Part shown: positions 54,526 through 63,337 of the stretch, one piece after another
Numbering within the stretch: the first letter of the stretch is position 1
Layout of the letters: each line of letters begins with the position of its first letter
Source: Kitasatospora sp. MAA19
Lineage (GTDB): Bacteria > Actinomycetota > Actinomycetes > Streptomycetales > Streptomycetaceae
Direction of reading: 5' to 3'
Assembly (NCBI RefSeq): GCF_029894125.1
Contig: NZ_JARXYZ010000001.1
Span: forward strand, 496,001-560,000
Length of the DNA: 64,000 bases
Made by a program: the position numbers and the translations under genes
The notes under the pieces: model-generated
Told to the model about the DNA's origin: nothing
What the model saw: the letters and a program-made list of their open reading frames with translations, nothing else
The model's database searches: none

Positions 54526-55411
54526 CACCAGGTCCGCCGACACCGGCGTCATCCACGACATCGGCTACCGCGGTTACACCGGCCCCCGGCTCGGCCGCGC
54601 CTACGCCACCCGCTCGCTGTTCACCCAGAGCCTGCGCGCCGCGTACGGGCTCGGGCGCTCCGGCAAGTCCAAGGTGCTGCCGATGCTCGTGCTCGGCGTG
54701 GTCTCCGTGCCCGCCGTGGTCATGGTGGCGATCGCCCTCGCCACCGGCGCGAAGGCGCTGCCGCTGGACTACCCGCGCTACCTGTCGTCGTTCGCGCCGG
54801 TCGTCTCGATCTTCCTGGCTTCGCAGGCGCCGGTCCTGCTCTCCCGGGACCTCCGGTACCACACCGTCCCGCTGTACTTCTCCCGCCCGATCACCCGCGC
54901 CGACTACGTCCGGGCGAAGTTCGCCGCCATGGTCTGCGCCCAGTTCCTGCTGATGGCGGCGCCGCTGGTGGTGCTCTACCTCGGCGCGGTGCTCGGCCGG
55001 CTGGACTTCGGGCACAACACCGAGCACTTCCTGATCGGCCTGGTCGCCGCCCTGCTGTACGCCCTGGTGCCGTCCTCGGTGGCGCTGGTGATCGCCGCCG
55101 CCACCCCGCGCCGCGGCTTCGGGGTGGCCGGGATCATGGGGTACCTGGCGATCAGCACGGTCGTGGTGGCGATCCTGACCCGGATCGGCACCGCCACCGA
55201 GTTCACCGTCCCGGACTCCGCCCAGTGGTTCGCGCTGCTGTCGCCGAACGACCTGGTGGAGAGCCTGACCAACCAGCTCTTCGACGTCGACGGCGCGGTC
55301 GGCCGGATGCACGCGCCCGGCGGGCTCGGCGCGGTCGTCTTCACCGCCGCCGTCCTCGCGATGGTGTCCGGCTCGTACGGGCTGCTGCTGCGCCGTTACC
55401 GCAGCGTCTGA
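54509..55411 (+). CDS. ABC-2 type transporter permease
   Basis: A 300-residue membrane protein with six likely helices (first near residues 65-88). The N-terminal motif DIGYRGYTGPRLGR is shared by permeases of this actinobacterial ABC-2 pair type. It forms the pore for the ATPase encoded immediately upstream, whose gene end it overlaps. Followed 26 bp later by a second ATPase gene. Confidence 0.9.
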   Translation: MSLPPDTRSADTGVIHDIGYRGYTGPRLGRAYATRSLFTQSLRAAYGLGRSGKSKVLPMLVLGVVSVPAVVMVAIALATGAKALPLDYPRYLSSFAPVVSIFLASQAPVLLSRDLRYHTVPLYFSRPITRADYVRAKFAAMVCAQFLLMAAPLVVLYLGAVLGRLDFGHNTEHFLIGLVAALLYALVPSSVALVIAAATPRRGFGVAGIMGYLAISTVVVAILTRIGTATEFTVPDSAQWFALLSPNDLVESLTNQLFDVDGAVGRMHAPGGLGAVVFTAAVLAMVSGSYGLLLRRYRSV

Positions 55412-55437
55412 TGAACCGAGGAGTTTGAGAGGGCGTC

Positions 55438-56355
55438 ATGGCCACCATCACCATCGACAAGGTCTCCCGCTGGTTCGGGAACGTGGTCGCCGTCAACGAC
55501 ATCAGTATGACGATCGGCCCCGGCATCACCGGCCTGCTCGGGCCGAACGGCGCGGGCAAGTCCACGCTCATCCACATGATGAGCGGCTTCCTCGCACCCT
55601 CCAGCGGGGCGGTCACCCTGGACGGCGCGCCGATCTGGCGCAACCAGCAGGTGTACCGGCAGATCGGGCTGGTCCCCGAACGGGAGTCGATGTACGACTA
55701 CCTGACCGGCTGGGAGTTCGTGCTCGCCAACGCCGAACTGCACGGGCTCGCCCACCCGGGCGCCGCGGCCCGGCGGGCCCTGGACCTGGTGGAGATGGCG
55801 TACGCCAAGGACCGCCGCACCGGGACGTACTCCAAGGGCATGAAGCAGCGCGTCAAGATGGCCTCCGCGCTGGTCCACGACCCGTCCGTGCTGCTGCTCG
55901 ACGAGCCGTTCAACGGCATGGACCCGCGCCAGCGGCTCCAGCTGATGGACCTGCTGCGCCGGTTCGGCGCGGACGGCCGGACGGTGCTGTTCTCCTCCCA
56001 CATCCTGGAGGAGGTCGAGCAACTGGCCCGGCACATCGAGGTCGTGGTGGCCGGGCGGCACGCCGCCTCGGGCGACTTCCGGAAGATCCGCCGGCTGATG
56101 ACCGACCGGCCGCACCGCTACCTGGTCCGCTCCAGCGACGACCGCCGGCTGGCCGCCGCGCTGATCGCCGACGGTTCCACGGCCGGTGTCGAGGTGGACG
56201 GGCGGGAGCGGGCGCTGCGGATCGAGGCGGTGAACTTCCAGGGCTTCACCACCCTGTTGCCCCGGGTCGCCCGGGACGCGGGCATCCGGCTGTACACCGT
56301 CTCGCCGGCCGACGAGTCGCTGGAGAGCGTCTTCTCCTACCTGGTCTCCGCGTGA
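55438..56355 (+). CDS. Second ABC-2 type ATP-binding protein
   Basis: A 305-residue ATPase: Walker A GPNGAGKST, signature YSKGMKQRVKMASAL, Walker B LLLDEPFNGMDP, H-loop SSHILEEVE. It is about 45% similar by eye to the first ATPase of the cluster, so the two pairs probably arose by duplication. GAGGAG precedes the ATG at 55438. Confidence 0.92.
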   Translation: MATITIDKVSRWFGNVVAVNDISMTIGPGITGLLGPNGAGKSTLIHMMSGFLAPSSGAVTLDGAPIWRNQQVYRQIGLVPERESMYDYLTGWEFVLANAELHGLAHPGAAARRALDLVEMAYAKDRRTGTYSKGMKQRVKMASALVHDPSVLLLDEPFNGMDPRQRLQLMDLLRRFGADGRTVLFSSHILEEVEQLARHIEVVVAGRHAASGDFRKIRRLMTDRPHRYLVRSSDDRRLAAALIADGSTAGVEVDGRERALRIEAVNFQGFTTLLPRVARDAGIRLYTVSPADESLESVFSYLVSA

Positions 56356-56413
56356 GGCCGGGCGCCCGAGCCACCGAACTCCCGTACCGGACCCAGGAAA
56401 GGGCCGACCGACC

Positions 56414-57130
56414 ATGAACCCGACCGTCGCCAGGCTGACCCTGCGCGGCCTGCTGGGCCGCCGCCGCGGCATCCTGCTGCTGGTGGTCCCCGCCCTGCTG
56501 CTGCTCGTCTCGGCCCTGGCGAGCGGCGCCGGCGGGGACGAGCGCGACCTGACCGTCAAGATCCTCGGCCAGCTCGGCCTCGGCACCCTGGTGCCGATCC
56601 TCGGCCTGGTCGTCGGCACCGGTGTGATCGCCACCGAGATCGACGACGGCTCGATCGTCTACCTGCTGGCCAAGCCGCTGCCGCGGTGGCAGATCGTCAC
56701 CACCAAGCTGGCCGTCGCGATCGGCACCACCTGGGTGTTCGCCGCCGTCCCGACGCTGCTCTCCGGCCTGCTGCTGTACGGCACCAGGGACGGCGTCGCC
56801 CTCGGCTACACCGTGGCCGTGCTGGTCGCCGGGGCCGCGTACAGCGCGCTGTTCCTGCTGCTCGGCGTGGTCACCCGGCACGCGGTGGTGGCCGGGCTGG
56901 CGTACGCGCTGATCTGGGAGTCGCTGATCGGCAACTTCGTGGCGGGCGCCCGGACGCTGAGCGTCCAGCAGTGGGGCCGCTCGGTGGCCGAGGCGGTCGC
57001 GGGGGATGCCGCGATCGGCGCCGACGTCTCGTTCGGGGTGGCCGTCCCGCTGCTGCTGGCGGTCACCGTCGCGGCGACGGTGCTGGCCTCGGTGAAGCTG
57101 GCCGGGCTGACCCTGGCCGGCGACGAGTAG
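56414..57130 (+). CDS. Second ABC-2 type permease
   Basis: A 238-residue membrane protein with six hydrophobic segments (LLLVVPALLLLVSALASG first). It fits the ABC-2 fold, including the DDGSIVYLLAKPLPRW segment between helices 2 and 3. It is the last gene of the four-gene ABC block (53563-57130) and converges on the MFS gene. The two ATPase/permease pairs could act as heteromers; that is inference. Confidence 0.9.
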   Translation: MNPTVARLTLRGLLGRRRGILLLVVPALLLLVSALASGAGGDERDLTVKILGQLGLGTLVPILGLVVGTGVIATEIDDGSIVYLLAKPLPRWQIVTTKLAVAIGTTWVFAAVPTLLSGLLLYGTRDGVALGYTVAVLVAGAAYSALFLLLGVVTRHAVVAGLAYALIWESLIGNFVAGARTLSVQQWGRSVAEAVAGDAAIGADVSFGVAVPLLLAVTVAATVLASVKLAGLTLAGDE

Positions 57131-57195
57131 CCGCCCGGGCGGGGGCCGGCCAGGAGTCGCCCGGTCCGCCCGGTCCGGTCAGCCGGACGACCGGC

Positions 57196-58458
57196 TCAGC
57201 CGAGCGTCCGGTTGCGGCCCGCGCCCCAGCCGGCCGCGCCGACCACGGTGACCAGCACCAGCATCAGCACCAGCGTGGCCGTCCAGCCGCCGGTGAGCTG
57301 GTGCAGCGCGCCGGCGCCGACCGGGCCGGCCGCCGCGACCAGATAGCCGACCGCCTGCGACATCCCGCCCAGCTGGGCGGCGCCGGCCGCGCTGCCGGTG
57401 CGCAGCACGATGAAGGCCAGGCCCAGGCCCAGCGAACCGCCCTGGGCGACGCCCAGGATGGTCGCCGACACCCAGGCGCCGGAGACCGGCACGACCAGCA
57501 GCAGGGCGATGCCGAGGCCGTTCAGCCCGGCCATGGCGATCGCCAGCCCGCGCTGGTGGGTCATCCGGCCGGCCAGCAGCGGCACCAGGAAGGCGCCCGC
57601 CACCTGCACCAGGTTGGAGAAGGCGAAGACCAGGGCGGACTCGCCGCGGTCCATGCCGTGGTCGGCCAGGATGGTCGGCATCCAGGCGACCAGGGTGTAC
57701 ACGAGCAGCGACGAGATGCCCATGAAGAGGCTGATCTGCCAGGCCAGCGGTGAGCGCCAGATGCCCTCGATCGGCTTCTCCGCCGGGCGGCCTGCCGGCG
57801 CCGCGGCCACCGCGGCGCGCTCCTGCCGGGAGCGCAGCACCTGCGGCAGCCAGGCCACCGCGGCGACCAGGGCGAGCAGCGACCAGGTACCCAGCGAGGC
57901 CTGCCAGCCGCCGCCGAGGGCGTGCTCCAGCGGCACCGAGAGGCCGGCCGCGAGGGTCGCGCCGACCAGCATGGTGGTCGAGTAGACGCCGGTCATCGCC
58001 GCCGCGCGGTCCGGGAACTCGCGCTTCACCAGGCCCGGCATCGACACGTTCAGCACCGCGATGGCCACGCCGATCACCACGCAGCCCGCGTACAGCGCCA
58101 CCACCGAGGGCAGCACCCGCAGCAGCACGCCCGTGCCCAGCACCAGGACGGCGCCCAGCACCACCCGCTCGGTGCCGAACCGCCGGGTCAGCCGGGGAGT
58201 GAGCGGGGCGCCGACGCCCTGGAACAGCACCGGCACGGTGGTGACCAGCCCGCCCGCGGTGGCGGAGAGGCCGAAGGTCCGCTGGATCTCGACGATCATC
58301 GGCGACACCGCCGCCAGGCAGGCCCGCATGTTCAGCGCGACCAGCACGATGCCGGTCAGCAGCAGGGCGGGGTGGGCCAGCCGGGTGCGGACGGGAAGCG
58401 GGAGGGAGGAGGCGGTGGTGGCGGTGGCAACCGACTGCCGGGCACGCGTGACGGCCAT
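57196..58458 (-). CDS. MFS transporter, CynX/NimT-like
   Basis: A 420-residue protein with 12 hydrophobic segments. The early NMRACLAAVSPMI segment and the LTPRLTRRFG loop between helices 2 and 3 fit the CynX/NimT (cyanate/nitroimidazole) branch. Substrate not deducible. The ATG at 58458 precedes the first helix by ~30 residues. The GntR gene begins 65 bp upstream on the same strand, making a regulator-transporter pair. Confidence 0.9.
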   Translation of the reverse strand: MAVTRARQSVATATTASSLPLPVRTRLAHPALLLTGIVLVALNMRACLAAVSPMIVEIQRTFGLSATAGGLVTTVPVLFQGVGAPLTPRLTRRFGTERVVLGAVLVLGTGVLLRVLPSVVALYAGCVVIGVAIAVLNVSMPGLVKREFPDRAAAMTGVYSTTMLVGATLAAGLSVPLEHALGGGWQASLGTWSLLALVAAVAWLPQVLRSRQERAAVAAAPAGRPAEKPIEGIWRSPLAWQISLFMGISSLLVYTLVAWMPTILADHGMDRGESALVFAFSNLVQVAGAFLVPLLAGRMTHQRGLAIAMAGLNGLGIALLLVVPVSGAWVSATILGVAQGGSLGLGLAFIVLRTGSAAGAAQLGGMSQAVGYLVAAAGPVGAGALHQLTGGWTATLVLMLVLVTVVGAAGWGAGRNRTLG

Positions 58459-58523
58459 GGGTGTGCTGTTCTTTCGTGAATGTGCGAGGAGGGAGCGGAC
58501 GGCGGAAGGGGGCTCGCGCCGTC

Positions 58524-59255
58524 CTACTTCCGGGCCGCGATGGCCGCGAGGAGCTGCTCGACGGCCGCGGTCGGGCCGGCGAGCAGCGCACGACACGCGG
58601 CCTCGGCGCGGTCCGGGTCGCCGCTCTCGATCGCGTCGACCAGCGCCGCGTGGGTGGCCACGACCACCTCGGGCATGTCGTGGTCGCCGAAGGCCGTGGT
58701 CATCGACTCGCGCACCGAGGCGCCGAAGTAGCGGTACACCTCGGTGAGCGCCGGGTTGTGCGCGGCCTCGACGACGGCGGTGTGGAACTCCAGGTCGTGC
58801 TCGACGGTGGCCTCGCGGCCGGTCCGCTCGGGGTGCGAGGCGATCACCTCGGCCTCGCGGGCCAGCGCGGCCCGCATCCGGTCGACGTCCGCGGGGGTGT
58901 GCCGCAGCGCGGCCAGCCGGGCGGCCTCGGTCTCCAGCGCGGCCCGGACCTCCAGGACGTCCCGGATGCCCGAGCGCTGGACGCCGCGCAGGACGGCCGC
59001 CGGGTCGCTGGTGGAGCGGACGAAGGTGCCCTCGCCCTGTCGGGAGACCAGCATGCCGGCGTGCACCAGCACCCGGATCGCCTCCCGGACGGTGTTCCGG
59101 CCGACCTGCAGCCGCTCGGCGAGCTCGTGCTCGGTGGGGATCTGCGATCCCACCGGCCAGGCCCCGCCAGCCAGTTGCTCGCGCAGCTGGTCGATCGTGG
59201 TGTCCACCAGGGAGCGCCGCCCGGCCGCGTGCAGGCTACTGCCGTCGCTGGTCAT
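58524..59255 (-). CDS. GntR-family (FadR subfamily) transcriptional regulator
   Basis: A 243-residue regulator: N-terminal wHTH (about 12-78; QIPTEHELAERLQVGRNTVR) and an all-helical FCD ligand domain (about 95-220), with the Asp/His metal-ligand residues expected for FCD (EHDLEFHTAVV, ATHAALVDAI). GGAGGG precedes the ATG at 59255. Two perfect 17-bp direct repeats in the promoter are its likely operators. It presumably controls the MFS gene downstream and itself. Confidence 0.93.
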   Translation of the reverse strand: MTSDGSSLHAAGRRSLVDTTIDQLREQLAGGAWPVGSQIPTEHELAERLQVGRNTVREAIRVLVHAGMLVSRQGEGTFVRSTSDPAAVLRGVQRSGIRDVLEVRAALETEAARLAALRHTPADVDRMRAALAREAEVIASHPERTGREATVEHDLEFHTAVVEAAHNPALTEVYRYFGASVRESMTTAFGDHDMPEVVVATHAALVDAIESGDPDRAEAACRALLAGPTAAVEQLLAAIAARK

Positions 59256-59285
59256 GCCGGTACTCCCTCCGCTGCTGGTCACCGC

Positions 59286-59332
59286 CGGTCATCGGTCATC
59301 CTACAACCGCTTGCCCGGTCATCCTACAACCG
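59286..59332 (-). promoter_or_regulatory. Direct-repeat operator before the GntR gene
   Basis: CGGTCATCCTACAACCG occurs perfectly at 59293-59309 and 59316-59332 (23-bp period, about two helical turns), with an extra partial copy CGGTCATC at 59286-59293. It lies 31-77 bp upstream of the GntR start. Confidence 0.72.
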
Positions 59333-59411
59333 GGAATGAACGGCCGCCGAACAGACCGGCGGACGGGAGTGGGGCCCGCTCCAGGGTCCGGCAAGATCGG
59401 CCGGACAGGCC

Positions 59412-60257
59412 CTATGCGGTGCGGTAGAGGCGTTCCAGGACGACGGCGACGCCGTCCTCGTCGTTGGTCGCGGTGACCTCGTCGGCGACCGCGAGCAGCT
59501 CCTCGTGCGCGTTGGCCATCGCGACGCCGCGGGCCGCCCAGCCGAACATCGGCACGTCGTTGGGCATGTCGCCGAAGGCGATGGTGTCGGCTCCGCGGAC
59601 GCCCAGCCGGCGGGCGGCCACGGCCAGCCCGGTGGCCTTGGACAGACCCAGCGGCAGCAGTTCGACCACGCCGGCGCCGGCCATCACGACGCCGACCAGG
59701 TCCCCGGCGGCGCGGCGGGCGGCCTCGGCGAGCGCGTCGTCGGTCAGGCCGTGGTGCTGGATGTAGAGCTTGCTGACCGGGGAGTCGAGCAGCTGCTCCC
59801 GGTCGACCCGGACGACCGGGAGGTCGGAGCCGATCAGCAGCTCGTACCCGGGGCCGGCCAGCACCTGGCCGTCCAGGCCGTCCTGGTTGGCGGCGATGGC
59901 CAGCGGGCCGGTCTCGGCCTCGATCTTGGCGATGGCGAGCGCGGCGAGCCTGCGGTCCAGGGTGAGCGAGGTGAGCAGCTTGTGCGCGCCGGCGTCGTAC
60001 ACCTGGGCGCCCTGGCCGCAGACCGCTATCCCGGTGTAGCCGATCTCGTCGAAGACCGGGCGGGCCCAGACGGCCGAGCGGCCGGTCACGATGATGTGCA
60101 GCGCGCCCGCGCCGGTGGCCGCGGCCAGCGCGGCGCGGGTGCGCTCGGAGACGGCCTCCGTGCTGGTCAGCAGGGTGCCGTCGAGGTCGGTGGCGACCAG
60201 CCGGTAGGGCAGGCCGCCACCGTCGGGGGAGACGGGGCTGGGGCTGGTGGTGCTCAT
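59412..60257 (-). CDS. HAD-superfamily Cof-type phosphatase (second)
   Basis: A 281-residue HAD hydrolase: motif I VATDLDGTLL, motif II IIVTGR, a C2 cap (about 85-195), motif III Lys in GLSKATGLAV and motif IV GDMPNDVPM. It is a paralogue of the gene at 46294-47160. It lies 47 bp downstream of serS on the same strand and may be co-transcribed with it. Physiological substrate unknown. Confidence 0.93.
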   Translation of the reverse strand: MSTTSPSPVSPDGGGLPYRLVATDLDGTLLTSTEAVSERTRAALAAATGAGALHIIVTGRSAVWARPVFDEIGYTGIAVCGQGAQVYDAGAHKLLTSLTLDRRLAALAIAKIEAETGPLAIAANQDGLDGQVLAGPGYELLIGSDLPVVRVDREQLLDSPVSKLYIQHHGLTDDALAEAARRAAGDLVGVVMAGAGVVELLPLGLSKATGLAVAARRLGVRGADTIAFGDMPNDVPMFGWAARGVAMANAHEELLAVADEVTATNDEDGVAVVLERLYRTA

Positions 60258-60304
60258 GGGCCGTGCGTCTCCCGGGAGTTGCGGGTGGTGCGGGTGGTGC
60301 GCTG

Positions 60305-61579
60305 CTACTTGACCGGTTCGAGGACGGTCCGCCCGCCGAGGAACGGCCGCAGCGCCTCGGGCACGACCACCGAGCCGTCGGCCTGCTGGTGGTTCTCCAG
60401 GATCGCCACGATGGTGCGCGGGACGGCGACCAGGGTGCCGTTCAGGGTGGCCAGCGGGCGGATCTTGCCCTCCTCGCGCATCCGGATGGCGAGCCGGCGG
60501 GCCTGGTACTCGGTGGTGTTGGAGGTCGAGGTGACCTCGCGGTACTTGCCCTGGGTCGGGATCCAGGCCTCGATGTCGAACTTGCGCGCGGCCGAGGAGC
60601 CGAGGTCGCCGGAGGCGACGTCGATCACCCGGTAGGGCAGCTCCAGCGCGTTGAGGAAGTCCTTCTCCCACTGGAGCAGGCGGCGGTGCTCGTTCTCGGC
60701 GTCCTCGGGCGTGGTGAAGACGAACATCTCCACCTTCTCGAACTGGTGGACGCGGATGATGCCGCGGGTGTCCTTGCCGTAGGTGCCGGCCTCGCGGCGG
60801 AAGCAGGACGAGTAGCCGGCGTAGCGCAGCGGCAGCTTCTCGGCGTCGAGGATCTCGTCCATGTGGTACGCGGCGAGCGGGACCTCGCTGGTGCCGACCA
60901 GGTACCGGTCGTCCTCGGCGAGGTGGTACACGTTCTCGGCGGCCTGGCCGAGGAAGCCGGTGCCGTCCATGGCGGCGGGCCGGACCAGGGTCGGGGTGAT
61001 CATCGGGATGAAGCCGGCCGCGGTGGCCCGCGCGATGGCCATGTTGACCAGGGCGAGCTCCAGCAGCGCGCCGACGCCGGTCAGGTAGTAGGAGCGGGCG
61101 CCGGCGACCTTGGCGCCGCGCTCGGTGTCGATCGCGCCCAGGATCTGGCCGAGCTCGACGTGGTCGCGCGGCTCGAAGCCCTCGGCGGCGAAGTCGCGCG
61201 GGGTGCCGATCTCCTCCAGGGTGACGAAGTCCTCCTCGCCGCCGACCGGGGCGGCCGGGTCGATGAGGTTCGCCAGCGAGCGGAGCAGGCGGTCGGCCTC
61301 CTCCTTGGCGGCGGACTGCTCGGCGTCCGCGGCCTTGACCTCGGCGGCCAGCTCCTTGGTGCGCTGCAGCAGGGCGGTCTTCTCCTCGCCCTTGGCCTGG
61401 GCGACCTGCTTGCCGAGCGTCCGCTGCTCGTTGCGCAGTTCGTCGAAGCGACTGCCCGAGGACCGGCGCCGTTCGTCGGCGGAGAGGAGGGCGTCGACCA
61501 GGTCGACGTCCTCGCCACGGACGCGCTGCGAGGCGCGCACTCGGTCAGGGTCCTCACGAAGCAGGCGAAGGTCAATCAC
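60305..61579 (-). CDS. serS: Seryl-tRNA synthetase
   Basis: A 424-residue class II aminoacyl-tRNA synthetase. N-terminal tRNA-binding coiled coil (about 28-105, rich in Lys/Glu/Gln heptads), then motif 2 ([19 protein letters not shown]) and motif 3 ([19 protein letters not shown]) with the Arg residues that bind ATP. It charges tRNA-Ser in the cytoplasm. The GTG at 61579 gives the conserved start (M)[14 protein letters not shown]. The 585 bp upstream hold a DnaA-box cluster and its promoter. Confidence 0.98.
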   Translation of the reverse strand: MIDLRLLREDPDRVRASQRVRGEDVDLVDALLSADERRRSSGSRFDELRNEQRTLGKQVAQAKGEEKTALLQRTKELAAEVKAADAEQSAAKEEADRLLRSLANLIDPAAPVGGEEDFVTLEEIGTPRDFAAEGFEPRDHVELGQILGAIDTERGAKVAGARSYYLTGVGALLELALVNMAIARATAAGFIPMITPTLVRPAAMDGTGFLGQAAENVYHLAEDDRYLVGTSEVPLAAYHMDEILDAEKLPLRYAGYSSCFRREAGTYGKDTRGIIRVHQFEKVEMFVFTTPEDAENEHRRLLQWEKDFLNALELPYRVIDVASGDLGSSAARKFDIEAWIPTQGKYREVTSTSNTTEYQARRLAIRMREEGKIRPLATLNGTLVAVPRTIVAILENHQQADGSVVVPEALRPFLGGRTVLEPVK

Positions 61580-61629
61580 AGGCCCAAGCGTACCGGGCGG
61601 AGGCTCGTCCACCGGTACCGGTTTTCCCC

Positions 61630-62008
61630 TGGGGATAACTGTCCGGATCCTGTGGATAACTTCTGTGGGGAACTCGCCGCCGCCGGGTTATCCACAGGCC
61701 TGGGGCGGAACCTGTGGATCAAAGGGGAGGCGAGGCCTCCGATCACCGGAACCAGGAAATCGAGGTTTCAAACCTCATTTGACCTTCTCGGGTGAGGGAA
61801 TTGAAGCACTCGGACGGGTGATTTGCTGGCACCCGGGTGACTCTGGTCCGATAAATCATCTCTGCGACGCAAACCGGTGATCCGACCGTTCTGCGCAATG
61901 GCTATACCGGTTTGTCGACTCATCCCCAGGCCTGTGGATAACTTTCGGCTGTGGACAGTGGCCGCCCCTGTGGACAGCGGGTTCCGGTGTCGGTGCCCCT
62001 GTGGATGG
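61630..62008. promoter_or_regulatory. Cluster of DnaA boxes between serS and pheA
   Basis: Three perfect TTATCCACA/TGTGGATAA boxes (61651-61659, 61688-61696, 61933-61941) and six one- or two-mismatch boxes (61630-61638, 61664-61672, 61713-61721, 61950-61958, 61969-61977, 62000-62008; two of them TGTGGACAG, one base from the Streptomyces consensus) in 379 bp. No replication gene is adjacent, so this is not oriC. It resembles DnaA-titrating clusters known near Streptomyces oriC. Confidence 0.85.
61762..61776. promoter_or_regulatory. 15-bp palindrome in the serS upstream region
   Basis: GAGGTTTCAAACCTC is a perfect inverted repeat around a single central base, 183 bp before serS and inside the DnaA-box cluster, in a comparatively AT-rich stretch (61756-61880). 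Possible operator. Confidence 0.4.
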
Positions 62009-62164
62009 CCGGTACGGTCACCCCTCCGACCTGATCGGCGCCGTCGAAAACGGTCGGAAAAGGTCAGAAAGACATCACGAAGACATCAGGCGGACGGAAG
62101 GCGTCGAGGAGCGGGAGGCGTTCGGGAAGCGTCGGGAGACGTCCGGGAAGCCGACGGGCACGGG

Positions 62165-63100
62165 TCAGGCGTCCGCGCGCCCGTCGAGGCACCGCGAGAG
62201 CCAGTCCGCCGCGGCCGTGAATTCGGCGTCCGAGGTCCCCGGCCGCCGGTGGGTGGACACCTGCCGGTCGGCGCGCGGATAGGAGCCGAGGAAACGCACC
62301 TGCGGGCAGATCCGCTTGAGCCCCATCACGGCCTCCGCCACCCGGCGCTCGGACAGGTGCCCCTCGCAGTCGATCAGGAAGCAGTAGTTGCCGATGCCCT
62401 CGCCGGTCGGCCGGGACTCGATCCGCATCAGGTTGACCCCGCGCACCGCGAACTCCTGCAGCAGTTCCAGCAGCGCACCCGGGTGGTCGTCCGGCAGCCA
62501 GACCACCATCGAGGTCTTGTCCGCGCCGGTCGGCGAGGAGACCCGGCCCGGGCGGCCGACCAGGACGAACCGGGTGGTCGCGGTCTGCGCGTCCGCGATG
62601 TCCTTGACCAGCGGGTCCAGCCCGTAGATCGGCGCCGCGAACTCGCCCGCGAACGCCCCGTCGTACCGGCCCTCGGCGACCAGCCGGGCGCCGTCCGCGT
62701 TGGAGGCGGCCGACTCCCACAGCGCGTCCGGCAGGTTGGCCGCCAGCCAGCGGCGCACCTGCGCCTGGGCCACCGGGTGGCTGGTCACCGTCTTGATCCC
62801 CGCCAGGTCGGTGCCCGGCCGCACCAGCAGCGCGAAGGAGATCGGCAGCAGCACCTCACGGTAGATCATCAGCGGTGCGCCGGCGGCCAGTTCGTCGTTG
62901 GTCGCGGTGACGGCGCCCTCGACCGAGTTCTCGATCGGGACGAACGCCCCGGAGGCGTCCCCGCCGCGCACGGCGTCCAGCACCAGCGGCACCGTGGCCA
63001 GCGGCACCAGCTCCCGGGTCGCCGCCTCGGGCAGGGTGCGCAGCGCCGCCTCGGTGAAGGTGCCGGCCGGACCGAGGTAGGTGTAGCGGGTGGCCGACAT
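62165..63100 (-). CDS. pheA: Prephenate dehydratase
   Basis: A 311-residue two-domain enzyme. Catalytic PDT domain (about 4-185) with the YLGPAGTFTEAA start, PIENSVEGAV and the T-R-F active-site triad ATTRFVLVG; ACT regulatory domain (about 200-275) with the GALLELL and ESRPTGEGIGNYCF motifs that bind phenylalanine. It converts prephenate to phenylpyruvate and is feedback-inhibited by Phe. The stop is followed by the DnaA-box spacer and serS on the same strand. ATG at 63100 with GGAGG upstream. Confidence 0.97.
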   Translation of the reverse strand: MSATRYTYLGPAGTFTEAALRTLPEAATRELVPLATVPLVLDAVRGGDASGAFVPIENSVEGAVTATNDELAAGAPLMIYREVLLPISFALLVRPGTDLAGIKTVTSHPVAQAQVRRWLAANLPDALWESAASNADGARLVAEGRYDGAFAGEFAAPIYGLDPLVKDIADAQTATTRFVLVGRPGRVSSPTGADKTSMVVWLPDDHPGALLELLQEFAVRGVNLMRIESRPTGEGIGNYCFLIDCEGHLSERRVAEAVMGLKRICPQVRFLGSYPRADRQVSTHRRPGTSDAEFTAAADWLSRCLDGRADA

Positions 63101-63241
63101 GACGCCTCCGTGGGGAACTGGGTGGAACCGGAGCAGGGGGTGGTGCCGAAGAGGTCACCATAACGACTTCGCCGGCCGGCCAGGAAAGCGTTCCAGTGGC
63201 CGGGACCGGGGCGTTCGACCGCCCGGACCGAACGGCCCCCG

Positions 63242-63337
63242 CCGAGCGGCCCTGATCGGGTGGCCCTCGTCGAGCGGCCCGATCGGGTGGCCCAGACCCA
63301 GGGCGCCCCCGACCGAGCCGCCCCGATCGGGTGGCTA
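63242..63337. repeat. Three tandem GATCGGGTGGC repeats
   Basis: Units with the pattern GAGCGGCCC(T)GATCGGGTGGC occur at about 63244-63265, 63272-63292 and 63317-63337. They fill the pheA/DyP spacer up to the stop codon of the DyP gene. CCGATCGG cores are self-complementary. Confidence 0.65.

Noticed and set aside
61630..62008. Replication origin (oriC) suggested by many DnaA boxes
   Set aside because: dnaA, dnaN, rpmH or recF are not adjacent and there are too few boxes for a streptomycete oriC; a DnaA-titration cluster fits better.
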